Assembly (NCBI GenBank): GCA_039105265.1
Contig: JAPFFF010000002.1
Location: 9,114,001-9,178,000 of the forward strand
Length of the DNA: 64,000 nucleotides
From: Tritrichomonas musculus
Lineage: Eukaryota; Parabasalia; Tritrichomonadida; Tritrichomonadidae
Direction: 5' to 3'
The translations under genes were made by a program, and so were the position numbers. This document shows, piece after piece, positions 26,989 through 36,295 of this stretch (positions within the stretch are counted from its first letter, which is position 1; each line of letters opens with the position of its first letter). The notes below the pieces were generated by a model that searched no databases, was not told the origin of the DNA, and saw nothing but the letters and a program-made list of their open reading frames with translations.

Positions 26989-28344
26989 TTAAAAAGGAAT
27001 AAGGCGGTTATGAACAATATAATAATCAAGAATTGTATTATTTCTAACATTTCCTTTATTTTTGTATTTGGTAAGACCTTTTTGAATTCCTTGTTCATCC
27101 AACTTTGTATCATCAGTTGCAAAAAAGAAAATTGCACAGACAATAACAGTGAATATCATCCATAAGGACATGTTAATAATTTCTTTAAAAAAGGTGTTTT
27201 TTGCTGCCATAATATTTAAAATTGTTGTGTTTTTAGCTCCTGAAAATAATTGCCAACGATAAACGATTGAAGGAGTAAGCCTTTGAATGTACATTGACCA
27301 GTGTCCAAAAGTGCTTGAGCTTGTTTTCTTTGGAACGAATTTGTAATCTTCTAAATGAAAAATTTTTGCATACAATGACTTATTATTGATGTAAGTTAAT
27401 TCATACGAGGAAATAAACGTAATCAACGAAATCCAAACAAAAGAGATTATTTGATTAATTGCATTGCTTTTGGTTCTACTCAATATCTTCTGAAATATTG
27501 ATTCTTGCTCTAATCCTGCGAACTCCAAAACAAACCAAAAACAAACCATGAAAGAGCCAAAAATAAATATTAATATCTGCTTGATTTTCATTTTAATGGC
27601 CAAGTGTAATTCATTTGCATATATTTGTAATGTAAATTTTTCATAATATTCGTCGCATTTTGAAAACAAATAATTGGATGGTTCATCTTCTTCATTGTCA
27701 TTTCCAACTTCTCCATAAAATATCAGATATTTACGAAGTGGATTAATAGGATAAGTATTACTAAGTAGCCTCATCCAAAAGCATATAAATCCATATCCAG
27801 TTGAATAGGCATATAAAAATAAACCGTACGTATTTGCACAAAGAGACAAATTAGAAAAACAGTTTGATAATGTGAATTGTTTTTCAAATAAAAAGCTGAA
27901 ACAAAATGAAAGATTGATTATAATCAATACAATGCAGTAATAACTCATTTGATTTGAAAGTGTTTTTTTTAAATTTATATTAAATGTAGTTTCTTCATCA
28001 ACCTGAATTAAAGGTTGGACTTGTGTATTTTCTTTTTTCTCTGTTATGTGCTTATATTCAGTTATGATTGGACTGATTAAAAAAGAATTTATTAGAATTG
28101 CATAATAAAAGAATTTTTCGATCAGTTGAAGTTTGTTTGAATCAATTGATTTTGACGTGTGATAGTTACTGGATATTTCATATGAAGAAAATGAAGTTCC
28201 CAATAAAACTGATAATATAGTAATTACAATTGTTGATGAATCATACAAATTTTTGCATATTTTTAATCCGTAAAACCGAAAGAATAGCCAAACAGTAAAA
28301 ACAATTAAAATAGAATTGATTACGAAAACCAGGATATCTAACAT
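26989..28344 (-). CDS. LMBR1-like multi-pass membrane protein
   Basis: 451 residues with about nine hydrophobic segments, starting with one at residues 4-24. The pattern N-T-Y-G-L-F-L-Y-A-Y-S-T-G-Y-G-F (about residues 172-187) matches the LMBR1/LMBD signature, as does the early LLGTSFSSYE segment. LMBR1-type proteins are lysosomal or plasma-membrane proteins that bind lipocalins or cobalamin transporters in animals and regulate signalling elsewhere; the protist role is unknown. At 451 residues it is somewhat shorter than animal LMBR1 (about 490-540). It is a host gene between two Mavericks, and no sign of damage is seen. Confidence 0.6.
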   Translation of the reverse strand: MLDILVFVINSILIVFTVWLFFRFYGLKICKNLYDSSTIVITILSVLLGTSFSSYEISSNYHTSKSIDSNKLQLIEKFFYYAILINSFLISPIITEYKHITEKKENTQVQPLIQVDEETTFNINLKKTLSNQMSYYCIVLIIINLSFCFSFLFEKQFTLSNCFSNLSLCANTYGLFLYAYSTGYGFICFWMRLLSNTYPINPLRKYLIFYGEVGNDNEEDEPSNYLFSKCDEYYEKFTLQIYANELHLAIKMKIKQILIFIFGSFMVCFWFVLEFAGLEQESIFQKILSRTKSNAINQIISFVWISLITFISSYELTYINNKSLYAKIFHLEDYKFVPKKTSSSTFGHWSMYIQRLTPSIVYRWQLFSGAKNTTILNIMAAKNTFFKEIINMSLWMIFTVIVCAIFFFATDDTKLDEQGIQKGLTKYKNKGNVRNNTILDYYIVHNRLIPF

Positions 28345-28702
28345 CCCAAAAATTGAAACAAAATTTTGAATTTTCCAACTTTTGCTAAAATTTTTACAAA
28401 ATTTGGAAAATTCACTGTCATAAAAAATAATCTATATATATATATATAAACGCTGGCCCTCTCAATTTTAAAATCAACTTTTTTGCAGTTCTTTTGTGAT
28501 ATTTAAAATCTCCGTATTATTCTTACAATGAATCTTCTCTTTTTTAAGCACTAAATTGCGAATAAAAGGTAGTTTTCATTCAAAATGAATTTTTTTTTTA
28601 TTAATTGAATTAATTGAATTAGATTATTTTTTTATTTTTTATTTATTTATTTATTATTGTTATTTGTTCAATTAATTCAATTAGATTATTTTTTAATCAG
28701 TC
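28345..28702. other. AT-rich intergenic sequence with TA microsatellite
   Basis: AT-rich DNA upstream of the LMBR1-like gene. It has a short (TA)n run near 28433-28448, a T9 run, and an ATTGAATTAATTGAATTAG direct repeat near 28600-28690. I see no gene. Confidence 0.6.
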
Positions 28703-30196
28703 CTCAGTCAATAAGCAACTCAGCCAAGGAGCAACTCAGCCAAGGAGCATCTCAACCAAGAAACAACTTACCCAAGGGGCAACATAGCTAATGAACAACT
28801 CAGCCAAGAAACAACTTAACCAAGGAGCAACTCAGCCAAGAAACAACTCAGCAAAGGAACAACTCAGCCAAGGAACAACTTAGCCAAGGAGCAACTCAGC
28901 CAAGATACTACTCAGCCAAGAAACAACTCAGCCAAGAAACAACTCAGCCAAGGAGCAACTCAGCCAAGGAGCATCTCATTCAAGGAGCAACTTAGCCAAG
29001 AAACAACTCAGCTAAGGAGCAACTTAACCAAGGATCAACTCAGCTAAGAAACAACTCAACAAAGGAACAACTCAGCCAAGGAGCAACTCAGCCAAGATAC
29101 TACTCAGCCATGAAACAACTCAGCCAAGAAACAACTCAGCCAAGGAGCAACTCAGCCAAGATACTACTCACCCAAGGAGCAACTCAGCCAAGGAGCATCT
29201 CATTCAAGGAGCAACTTAACCAAGGATCAACTCAGCTAAGAAACAACTCAACAAAGGAACAACTCAGCCAAGGAGCAACTCAGCCAATGAGCATCTCAGC
29301 CAAGAAACAACTTAGCCAAGGAGCAACTTAGCAAATGAACAACTCAGCCAAGATACTACTCAGTCAAGGAGCAACTCAGCCAAGAAACAACTCAGCCAAA
29401 AAACAACTCAGCCAAGGAGCAACTCAGCCAAGGAGCAACTCAGCCAAGAAACAACTTAGCCAAGGAGCAAATCATCCAAAATACTACTCAGCCATGAAAC
29501 AACTCAGCCAAGATACTACTCACCCAAGGAGCAACTCAGCCAAGGAGCATCTCTCCAAGAAACAACTTACCCAAGAAACAACTTAGCCAAGGAGCAACTT
29601 AGCAAATGAACAACTCAGCCAAGAATAAACTCAGCCAAGAATAAACTCAACTAAGAAACAACTCAGCCAAGAAACAACTTAGCCAAGAAACAACTCAGCC
29701 AAGGAACAACTCAGCCAAGAAACAAATCAGCCAAGGAGCAACTCAGCCAAAATACTACTCAGCCATGAAACAACTCAGCCAAGATACTACTCACCCAAGG
29801 AGCAACTCAGCCAAGGAGCATCTCTCCAAGAAACAACTTACCCAAGAAACAACTTAGCCAAGGAGCAACTTAGCAAATGAACAACTCAGCCAAGAATAAA
29901 CTCAGCCAAGAATAAACTCAACTAAGAAACAACTCAGCCAAGAAACAACTTAGCCAAGAAACAACTCAGCCAAGGAACAACTCAGCCAAGAAACAAATCA
30001 GCCAAGGAGCATCTCTCCAAGAAACAACTTACCCAAGAAACAACTTATCCAAGGAGCAACTTAGCCAAGGAGCAACTTAGCAAATGAACAACTCAGACAA
30101 GAATCAACTCAACTAAGAAACAACTCAGCCAAGAAACAACTTAGCCAAGAAACAAATCAGCCAAGGAGCAACTCAGCCAAAATACTACTCAGCCAT
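28703..30196. repeat. Minisatellite with a 16-bp unit (about 1.5 kb)
   Basis: A tandem array of CAACTCAGCCAAGGAG/AAAC-type units with period 16. Because 16 is not a multiple of three, three units encode 16 residues before the frame repeats, which makes chance open frames such as 29110-29331. Units vary mainly at GGAG/GAAAC/ATACT. A higher-order copy is visible: the block from 29481 recurs from 29752, about 271 bp later. Element 3 is inserted at the right end of the array (30197). No coding function is supported. Confidence 0.9.
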
Positions 30197-30584
30197 AGTA
30201 GTGATAGTGTATCAATAATCGGGGTCAGATAGAATCCACTTAAAACGCCTATAAATGGCCCATTTTTGGGCCCATATTCGGGTTAAAATTCAAAATCCAC
30301 ATATGGGACCCATACCGCATACTACCCCAAAACGCTTATAAAACGCTTATATTCGGGCCCATACAAATTCCGAAAATAGGCCGCATATGGCCCACCTATG
30401 GCACCACTTATGGGACCACTTATGGAACAGACCTATGGAACAGACCGATGGAACGTTCCGATGGCGACACAGACCGATGGCGACACAGACCATGACAGAC
30501 AAAAATATTCCATATTTGGGGACTCAGATGAATTTGGGAAAACCTATTTTTATATTTGAATATTGATTTTTTATCGCATCCCAA
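30197..30584 (+). repeat. Left terminal region of element 3 with short repeats
   Basis: Gene-free DNA at the element end. It contains repeated words such as CTTATGGGACCACTTATGG, GACCTATGGAACAGACC, AACGCTTATA twice, and GATGGCGACACAGACC twice. It is more GC-rich than the host flank and is probably mostly TIR. The T-tract TATTTTTATATTTG is followed about 25 bases later by the first gene. Confidence 0.6.
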
Positions 30585-31064
30585 ATGGAAGCCACTCCAA
30601 ACCACCTCAATGTCTACGAATACATCAACACACTAGTAGCCATATCGCCAAAGCCCGATGGATTTGCAAAATGCAATTTCGCGATATTATGTGACAAGTT
30701 CCCATTCAACTTGAAGAACTCATTGTACCTCGCGAAGGTCCTATATGTATCACTCCAGAATGATACTGAAACCATTAGATTCTACCCTAATAAGCTCAAG
30801 GAGATGGGCCTCGAATTTGTCAAATTGACATCCAATAGTAGACGCAAATTGAGTGTCAACATGCAGGAGTTCTTCGTAAATGGGAATACCGAAAAGCAGG
30901 AATACAAGGAATACCCGTATTACAACTACTCGATTGAGAGAACCAATATAAATACCAAGGATCTCATTGCCAAATTACGTGAAAAATACAATATTGCAGA
31001 ACCTGATGTATTCATCGGCAAGCATCAGGATTTGGTATTGGATGCTGACCCAGAGTTTGCCTAA
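30585..31064 (+). CDS. Left-end protein (element 3), unknown function
   Basis: 159 residues. It is clearly homologous to 33375-33839 in element 2: Y-E-Y-I-N-T-L, I-L-C-D-K-F-P, A-K-V-L-Y-V-S-L, G-L-E-F-V-K-L-T-S-N, E-F-F-V-N-G, and Y-Y-N-Y-S-I-E-R. It is soluble with mixed alpha/beta character. In both elements it is the first gene next to the left TIR and converges on the ATPase, here overlapping its end by 4 bases. Function is unknown. Confidence 0.7.
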   Translation: MEATPNHLNVYEYINTLVAISPKPDGFAKCNFAILCDKFPFNLKNSLYLAKVLYVSLQNDTETIRFYPNKLKEMGLEFVKLTSNSRRKLSVNMQEFFVNGNTEKQEYKEYPYYNYSIERTNINTKDLIAKLREKYNIAEPDVFIGKHQDLVLDADPEFA

Positions 31065-31984
31065 GCCTTTGAGTACACCACTTGCATATCATGTTCAACC
31101 GTGTTCACCAATATGAAGTCATGTCCAGATAAGGTCCTATATTTTTGCCACAACTCCTCGAACTCACAAGGTATGCTCACCTGCTGATATATGTAATTGA
31201 GTTTCTGCCGTGAGAACCCATTGAATATGAAGAATGATGTGCAGTTATTTTTGTAATCGGTTGGCACCCCCTTGAAGAACTGGATATTGATGTATACGAT
31301 TGAGTTCTTATGACGCAACTGGGTGATATAGTTTGTGAAGTATGCTGATTTCAACAGCTTGCTCTTAATGAAGTCCTCGCACAGGATTATGGTGTTGAGT
31401 GGTACATTGGGTTTCCCGAGTTTGTTGATATGGAGGAACTCAAACATCTGCTGCAGCTTGGAATCATCTATTGTAACCTTCCCAACTGAGCTATATTTGT
31501 TGTACAACTCCTTCCATAGATCAAGCTCCTTCAAATACCGTTCAGCATTACTATCAGCGACGACCTCTATGGGCAAGTTGATGAGCTCGCGTTGAGATTC
31601 AAATGTGGAATCATTTATAATACCGTTCTTACTCACATACACGATCAGGTGGAAGAGCCCAATGGGCTCATGAGCACCAGCGATCGGATTCTGCGAATCC
31701 TCAGGGGTTCCCCCAAACCTCCCATTATTGAGTCTACTCATTTGAATGATATCGCGAATTACTGTGTGGCTCTTGCCTTTGCCTTGTGATGCCACCAGTA
31801 TGTTCAAAGTATTGTACCACGCATAGATCCCATTAGCGATTGGCCTTATGGATGCATTCGTGATTTTATCCCTATTCTTGGAATAGGCCTCACTCATAGC
31901 CTTATCTACATCGAAGATGCGGGTGGGAGTGAAACTCCCATTAACATCAAACCTATTGGATACCGGTTGCTGCTTCTGGTACAT
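31061..31984 (-). CDS. Packaging ATPase (element 3), 5' part interrupted by element 2
   Basis: 307 residues in the open frame shown. It contains Walker A Q-G-K-G-K-S-H within NILVASQGKGKSH and Walker B TIILCEDF, and matches the element 2 ATPase from the conserved R-P-I-A-N-G-I-Y onward. The gene is the insertion target of element 2, which lies just upstream of the part shown. Compared with the element 1 ATPase, this pair belongs to another branch (CED in place of FDD in Walker B). Confidence 0.8.
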   Translation of the reverse strand: MYQKQQPVSNRFDVNGSFTPTRIFDVDKAMSEAYSKNRDKITNASIRPIANGIYAWYNTLNILVASQGKGKSHTVIRDIIQMSRLNNGRFGGTPEDSQNPIAGAHEPIGLFHLIVYVSKNGIINDSTFESQRELINLPIEVVADSNAERYLKELDLWKELYNKYSSVGKVTIDDSKLQQMFEFLHINKLGKPNVPLNTIILCEDFIKSKLLKSAYFTNYITQLRHKNSIVYINIQFFKGVPTDYKNNCTSFFIFNGFSRQKLNYIYQQVSIPCEFEELWQKYRTLSGHDFILVNTVEHDMQVVYSKA

Positions 31985-32058
31985 ATCGAATGTATCAAAA
32001 TCAATTGGATCTTCACTGGAACTGTCTGATAATTCAATAGATGTATAGTCGAAAAGGG

Positions 32059-32064
32059 TTGGTT
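32059..32064. repeat. Left copy of 6-bp target duplication TTGGTT
   Basis: TTGGTT directly precedes the first base of element 2. The same six bases follow its last base at 53108-53113. This fixes both element ends exactly and matches the 6-bp duplication of the Maverick family. Confidence 0.92.
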
Positions 32065-32310
32065 AGAGAGTAAGGGTGTTGATTTGGTGGGGTGAGATAA
32101 AATTGAGATTGACGGTCGCCACTTTGAATCTTCATTTTAGAATTTACATCTTTGAACTTGTTTTAGTAGTATATATGAGTCGGTTTCCGCAGGGCTAAAG
32201 CCCGCCGTCAACACGACTAATGAACAAAAATAATATGAACTCATTTAATGATTACCATCAATTGATGTTCATTTATTAGACAGTTCATTTAATTCATTCT
32301 CAAGCTGATG
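32065..32310 (+). repeat. Left TIR of element 2
   Basis: About 246 bp, matching the complement of 52863-53107 with only a few differences. It carries an internal AGTAGTATATAT (from 32165) that resembles the terminal bases of element 1. Confidence 0.93.
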
Positions 32311-32445
32311 CAGTTTGTGTTTATTTATTATTCCTAATATATTTATACTTGTTTTATATTGTTTTTAGAATTTGCGAAAATAAAAAATTATTTTTAAAAA
32401 ATATTTGTATATAGCAAAGATAAAAAATATTATTATTATTTAATT

Positions 32446-32565
32446 CTGAAATCGGGGCGAGACCGAAACGACATCGAGACAAGCTGGAACGTAGCCAGTT
32501 CTGGTAGTCAATGAGAATGCTAAAGGTCATCAGAAACGTTGTCGAACGCCTGAAAAGCTAGCTGG
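32446..32565. other. GC-rich island, possible structured RNA or site
   Basis: About 120 bases with markedly higher GC than the AT-rich DNA around it. Self-complementary words such as CTGG...CCAG in GCTGGAACGTAGCCAG and CCAGTTCTGG could form hairpins. It is not part of the neighbouring repeats and has no open frame of note. It may be a non-coding RNA, an origin or packaging signal, or captured sequence. Confidence 0.3.
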
Positions 32566-32580
32566 TTAGGAAAAAAAAAT

Positions 32581-33115
32581 TTTATTTATAAAGAACCTTG
32601 TTGTTGTTGAAAAACCTTGTTGTTGTTGTTGAAAAATCTTGTTGTTGTTGTTGAAGAACCATGTTGTTGTTGAAGAACCATGTTGTTGTTGAAAAACCTT
32701 GTTGTTGTTGAAAAACCTTGTTGTTGTTGAAGAACCATGTTGTTGTTGAAGAACCATGTTGTTGTTGAAAAATCTTGTTGTTGAAGAACCATGTTGTTGT
32801 TGAAGAACCATGTTGTTGTTGAAGAACCATGTTGTTGTTGAAAAACCTTGTTGTTGTTGAAGAACCTTGTTGTTGTTGAAGAACCTTGTTGTTGTTGAAA
32901 AACCTTGTTGTTGTTGTTGAAAAATCTTGTTGTTGTTGTTGAAAAATCTTGTTGTTGTTGAAGAACCATGTTGTTGTTGAAAAATCTTGTTGTTGAAGAA
33001 CCATGTTGTTGTTGAAAAATCTTGTTGTTGAAGAACCATGTTGTTGTTGAAAAATCTTGTTGTTGAAGAACCATGTTGTTGTTGAAAATCTTGTTGTTAT
33101 TGTTGAATATCTTGT
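32581..33115. repeat. Tandem repeat array, GTTGTTGTTGAAGAACC type
   Basis: About 535 bases made of units of roughly 18-21 bases with TTGTTGTTGTTGAAAAACC or GAAGAACCATG forms. On the minus strand all three frames stay open and read as Gln/Asn/Thr/Phe-rich protein, which is a consequence of the repeat, not a gene. Confidence 0.9.
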
Positions 33116-33120
33116 TGATG

Positions 33121-33345
33121 ACTCATGTGATACCTTTTATTTAGTGTGATACCTTTTTCCTCATAAGCTACCTTTTTCCTCATAAGCTACCTTTTTCCTC
33201 ATGTGATACCTTTTATCTCATAAGCTACCTTTTTCCTCATAAGCTACCTTTTTCCTCATAAGCTACCTTTTTCCTCATGTGATACCTTTTATCTCATGTG
33301 ATACCTATTTCCTCATGTGATACTAATTGTTTCATATGATACATA
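33121..33345. repeat. Tandem repeat array, TTTTTCCTCATAAGCTACC type
   Basis: About 11 copies of a ~19-bp unit alternating between CTCATAAGCTACC and CTCATGTGATACC forms. It is adjacent to the previous array and ends about 30 bases before the first gene. Confidence 0.88.
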
Positions 33346-33374
33346 TCATTAAATTTATTTTTATTTTTAATTAA

Positions 33375-33839
33375 ATGAAAATGTCAACACCAAAGGTTTA
33401 TGATTACATCAATTCATTGATTGATATGCTGGATGAAACAGAGAAGTTTAAACAATGTGATTTCTCAATATTGTGTGATAGATATCCAATACCAAGTGGA
33501 AAGGCTACATATAAAGCTAAAGTGATGTACATATCATTGAAGAACAAAGAGAATGAATTCAAACGATTCTATCATGATAAGATTGTTGAACTCGGTCTTG
33601 AATACATAACACTTACATCAAATGTTAGAAGAAGAATATCAACAACATCCATTGAATTCTTCGTTGAAGGTTCAAGTGAAGAACAATCATTCAAAGAATA
33701 TAAGTATTATAATTACAGCATAAGGAAAGCAACAGATAAGAAAACAAAGGAATTGATTGAACAAATGAGACAAAAATATAATATCAATACACCACAGCTG
33801 TTTGTTGGTGTTCAACAACAAATTGTATTAGATGAATGA
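33375..33839 (+). CDS. Left-end protein (element 2), unknown function
   Basis: 154 residues, homologous to 30585-31064 along its full length (Y-D-Y-I-N-S-L, I-L-C-D-R-Y-P, A-K-V-M-Y-I-S-L, E-F-F-V-E-G). The T-rich AATTTATTTTTATTTTTAAT precedes the start. It overlaps the ATPase gene end by 12 bases. The protein is hydrophilic with no catalytic motif recognised. Confidence 0.7.
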   Translation: MKMSTPKVYDYINSLIDMLDETEKFKQCDFSILCDRYPIPSGKATYKAKVMYISLKNKENEFKRFYHDKIVELGLEYITLTSNVRRRISTTSIEFFVEGSSEEQSFKEYKYYNYSIRKATDKKTKELIEQMRQKYNINTPQLFVGVQQQIVLDE

Positions 33840-34772
33840 AAGGTTATTAGTTCGAACATTGATTAAAACGAATTGATGTGCTTTCATTGTTCTGTATCGA
33901 TTCCATAGCTCTTCGAAATCTATTGGAAATGGAACTTGTTGATATATGTAGCCGAGTTTCTGTCGTGAATAACCACTAAAGATGAAGAATGATGTTGCAT
34001 TATTTTTCCATTCTGTTGTTAAAGCTTTGAAGAACTGGATGTTAACGAATATGATTAGATTCTTATGTCGAAGCTGACTGATGGTATTGATAAAATAGGA
34101 TGATTTAATTAGTTTCGATTTCAAGAAGTCTTCACAAAGAATGATAGTATTTAGTGGTTTATTTGGTTGACCTAGTTTATTGATATGAAGAAACTCAAAC
34201 ATATCGTTTAACTTCTTTTCATTTTGCTTCGCAAAAGGGGACTCCGTCCCTTCGATTACTATTTTTGGTGTTGATGAATATTTGTTATACAATTCTTTAT
34301 ATAAATCAAGCTGTTTAAGATATTCTTCAGCATTGCTGTCAGCAACAGTTTTTATTGGTAGCTGTATCAATTCGCGTTGGCTTTCGAATGTTGCATCATT
34401 GATTGTTCCGTTTCGTGATACATAAACAATTAAATGAAAGCCAGCGTTCTTCATTCGAGACATTTGAATAACATCTCGTAGCATTATATGACTCTTTCCT
34501 TTACCTTGCTGACCAACGAGTATGTTCAATGAATTGTAATATGAATAAATACCGTTTGCGATTGGTCTGATTGATTCATTCTTTATTTTTGATTCATTGC
34601 GTTGATATGCTTTATTCATCTCATCATCAATATTAAATGTTGTTTCATTAACAGTTGGCTTGAATGATTCATATTCAAATGCAAAACTCATTTGGTCATC
34701 ATCATAATCAGAACCACTAGAGAATAAAATCTCTTTGTAATTAAACTGAGTGGGTTTCATGAAACCTTTCAT
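33828..34772 (-). CDS. FtsK/HerA-like packaging ATPase (element 2)
   Basis: 314 residues. The Walker A is Q-Q-G-K-G-K-S-H within NILVGQQGKGKSH (about residues 95-107). The Walker B is TIILCEDFLKS (about 205-215). R-P-I-A-N-G-I-Y and the ending Y-I-Y-Q-Q-V-P-F are shared with element 3. The N-terminal ~50 residues are acidic and probably disordered. It is followed on the same strand by the tiny membrane protein and ARILSS genes read in the same direction, suggesting coordinated expression, though trichomonads generally make single-gene transcripts. Confidence 0.88.
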   Translation of the reverse strand: MKGFMKPTQFNYKEILFSSGSDYDDDQMSFAFEYESFKPTVNETTFNIDDEMNKAYQRNESKIKNESIRPIANGIYSYYNSLNILVGQQGKGKSHIMLRDVIQMSRMKNAGFHLIVYVSRNGTINDATFESQRELIQLPIKTVADSNAEEYLKQLDLYKELYNKYSSTPKIVIEGTESPFAKQNEKKLNDMFEFLHINKLGQPNKPLNTIILCEDFLKSKLIKSSYFINTISQLRHKNLIIFVNIQFFKALTTEWKNNATSFFIFSGYSRQKLGYIYQQVPFPIDFEELWNRYRTMKAHQFVLINVRTNNLSFI

Positions 34773-34796
34773 TTCTTTAGTTTTCGTTAAAGCTCT

Positions 34797-34928
34797 TCAT
34801 GAATACATTTTTGTTCTTATCTCTTCACTGAGTTCTGGTTCTTTGTCAGGCATCATTAAAGATACTTCAACAATCTTCACTAAAAATAAACCTGTTAATA
34901 ATGAAACAACTAATATTTCATATATCAT
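34797..34928 (-). CDS. Tiny single-pass membrane protein (element 2), 43 residues
   Basis: Begins MIYEILVVSLLTGLFLVKIV, one hydrophobic helix, followed by an acidic tail with P-E-L-S-E-E-I-R-T. A matching 49-residue gene at 53189-53338 in element 3 occupies the same place between ATPase and ARILSS genes and ends P-E-L-T-D-E-L-R-R-T. The conserved P-E-L-(S/T)-(D/E)-E-(I/L)-R and the shared location show that both are real despite their size. A membrane role in the virion or in lysis is inference. Confidence 0.65.
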   Translation of the reverse strand: MIYEILVVSLLTGLFLVKIVEVSLMMPDKEPELSEEIRTKMYS

Positions 34929-34938
34929 TTATTAGTTT

Positions 34939-35514
34939 TTAAATACATGTTTTTAATGAAATGTTGTGTCTAATGAGTTCGGTATAAATGCTATTATATT
35001 TGTATTTCAAGTCATTTGATTCATTATTTTTGTACACCAATATCCTATCAATTAAAAGATATTTGGAACGAGAAACGCAACCATTACACGCACAATCATC
35101 ATTGACAATCAATTCAACTTTATCTGCTTGTGTTAGTAATTTGATGAGTTCCATTAATGTATTTGAATGACAAATCAATAAATCATTGACTTTTATTGGA
35201 TTGGTTTCATAGATGGATAATAATATCTCAAGGAATTTGTTTTTGGTTTCAAGTTCTGTTATATCAGCTCCAATATCACTGATACCTCTTTCTAGGGAAA
35301 CGTTGTTTGTTGGATGCTGTGATTGATATACTCCACTCATCTGAGGTATAGTAAAATTTGTGGCTTGAGATGATTGTGGTAATGGTTGAACTGATGGATA
35401 TTCAACTGGTTGTGGTTGCTTTGGTTTGATGTTTATATTAATACTGGTTGATTGTTCCTGCTTAACTGATGCATCGTTCTCGCTACTTAATATACGAGCT
35501 TTTGATAATGCCAT
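34939..35514 (-). CDS. ARILSS-family protein (element 2)
   Basis: 191 residues. It has the N-terminal A-R-I-L-S-S-E-N-D-A-S-V-K-Q-E-Q, then a proline- and glutamine-rich linker, then K-N-K-F-L-E-I-L-L-S-I-Y-E-T-N-P and A-D-K-V-E-L-I-V-N-D-D-C-A-C-N-G-C. It shares this plan with 53349-53969 and 19852-20358. The three-cysteine cluster may bind metal. Function unknown. Confidence 0.7.
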   Translation of the reverse strand: MALSKARILSSENDASVKQEQSTSININIKPKQPQPVEYPSVQPLPQSSQATNFTIPQMSGVYQSQHPTNNVSLERGISDIGADITELETKNKFLEILLSIYETNPIKVNDLLICHSNTLMELIKLLTQADKVELIVNDDCACNGCVSRSKYLLIDRILVYKNNESNDLKYKYNSIYTELIRHNISLKTCI

Positions 35515-35568
35515 GAATGTTTGAATAAAAATAAAACAACATTAATGATGAGTCATTCAATGATTCAT

Positions 35569-35814
35569 TTACAAAGTCATTTGTTCAGCTGATTTGATAC
35601 GTTCATCAATAGCTCTTAATTGTATTTTAATCGATTCAATATCATTAAATAGTTGTTTATATATCGACAATATGTGAATCATCTTATCAAACTTTCCGTT
35701 TAATGCATCATCTTCAGAATTCATACATTCATTGAATATCTTGTCTTTAACTATTCGAAACTGAGCGTGTAAAGCTGATGTATCACAACTCAAACCTTTA
35801 ATTGCACTATTCAT
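35569..35814 (-). CDS. Short helical protein (element 2)
   Basis: 81 residues, almost wholly helical with heptad-like spacing (I-L-S-I-Y-K-Q-L-F-N-D-I-E-S-I-K). No homologue is seen in the other elements. The ARILSS gene lies just downstream on the same strand. Function unknown; I accept it because its frame is clean and its spacing matches the neighbouring genes. Confidence 0.45.
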   Translation of the reverse strand: MNSAIKGLSCDTSALHAQFRIVKDKIFNECMNSEDDALNGKFDKMIHILSIYKQLFNDIESIKIQLRAIDERIKSAEQMTL

Positions 35815-35852
35815 TTTAAACCAAAAATAAACAAATTAATTAAATGATATTT

Positions 35853-36203
35853 TTATTCTTTGTTGTTCTTAAATGCCAATAATCTATTAATCATATATGA
35901 TGATACATTTAACTTCAATTTTTCCTTCAATAAGTTTTGTGTATATGAACACCTTTTATGTCCTGGCAACTTATTTATATCATTCATTACTTTATCATCC
36001 AAAAATTGTATAACTTTTTCACGTTCATCCTTGTTCAAGAACTTTGATGAATTGAATATTGAACGCGTTCTTTTATGGTTTGCTTCTGTATTTGCTTCTT
36101 CATTTGTTTCTTCTTCTTCACTTACTTCTTGTTTTGATTCTAATATCAAAAGTAATTTATGTATTTCTTCAATGTGTTTTATTATTTCTCTTAACTCAGA
36201 CAT
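35853..36203 (-). CDS. Coiled-coil protein with basic C-terminal domain (element 2)
   Basis: 116 residues. An N-terminal coiled coil (L-R-E-I-I-K-H-I-E-E-I-H-K-L-L) is followed by a Glu-rich linker (SEEEETNEEANTEAN), then a basic C-terminal ~55 residues with a helical pattern that may bind DNA (L-L-K-E-K-L-K-L-N-V-S-S-Y-M-I-N-R-L-L). It is divergent from PolB, 93 bases apart. A regulatory or replication role is only possible. Confidence 0.5.
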   Translation of the reverse strand: MSELREIIKHIEEIHKLLLILESKQEVSEEEETNEEANTEANHKRTRSIFNSSKFLNKDEREKVIQFLDDKVMNDINKLPGHKRCSYTQNLLKEKLKLNVSSYMINRLLAFKNNKE

Positions 36204-36295
36204 TTCAATGAAATAAAAAACTCGAAATATTTTTTATTTTTTGATTTAACATTTTTTCAAATTTCAAATAATTTGATTTTTTAATAATATCATAA

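Larger units (their letters stand above)
30197..32064. mobile_element. Maverick/Polinton element 3, left part (interrupted by element 2)
   Basis: Begins AGTAGTGATAGTG right at the edge of the 16-bp array. That is the AGTAGT start of element 1's ends, but its right end lies outside the window, so the TIR cannot be checked. It carries the left-end protein gene and an ATPase gene, the latter cut by element 2. The right part (53108-64000) continues after the second TTGGTT copy. Apart from the insertion I see no obvious break in the visible genes. It is older than element 2, because it was the target. Confidence 0.85.
32311..33374. other. Gene-free left arm of element 2 with repeats
   Basis: About 1.06 kb between the TIR and the first gene. 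It has three parts: an AT-rich stretch; a GC-richer island at about 32446-32565 with possible hairpins; then two arrays of short tandem repeats (32581-33115 and 33121-33345). I find no credible gene; the open frames on the minus strand are repeat artefacts. Confidence 0.7.

Noticed and set aside
29110-29586. Repeat proteins on the plus strand in the 16-bp array
   Set aside because: Frames arise from the 16-bp repeat; no start context and no homologue.
28703-30196. CRISPR array
   Set aside because: Units are contiguous 16-mers without unique spacers, in a eukaryotic setting.
32566-33074. Gln/Asn-rich proteins on the minus strand
   Set aside because: All three frames are open because of the short tandem repeat; the protein is an artefact of the array.
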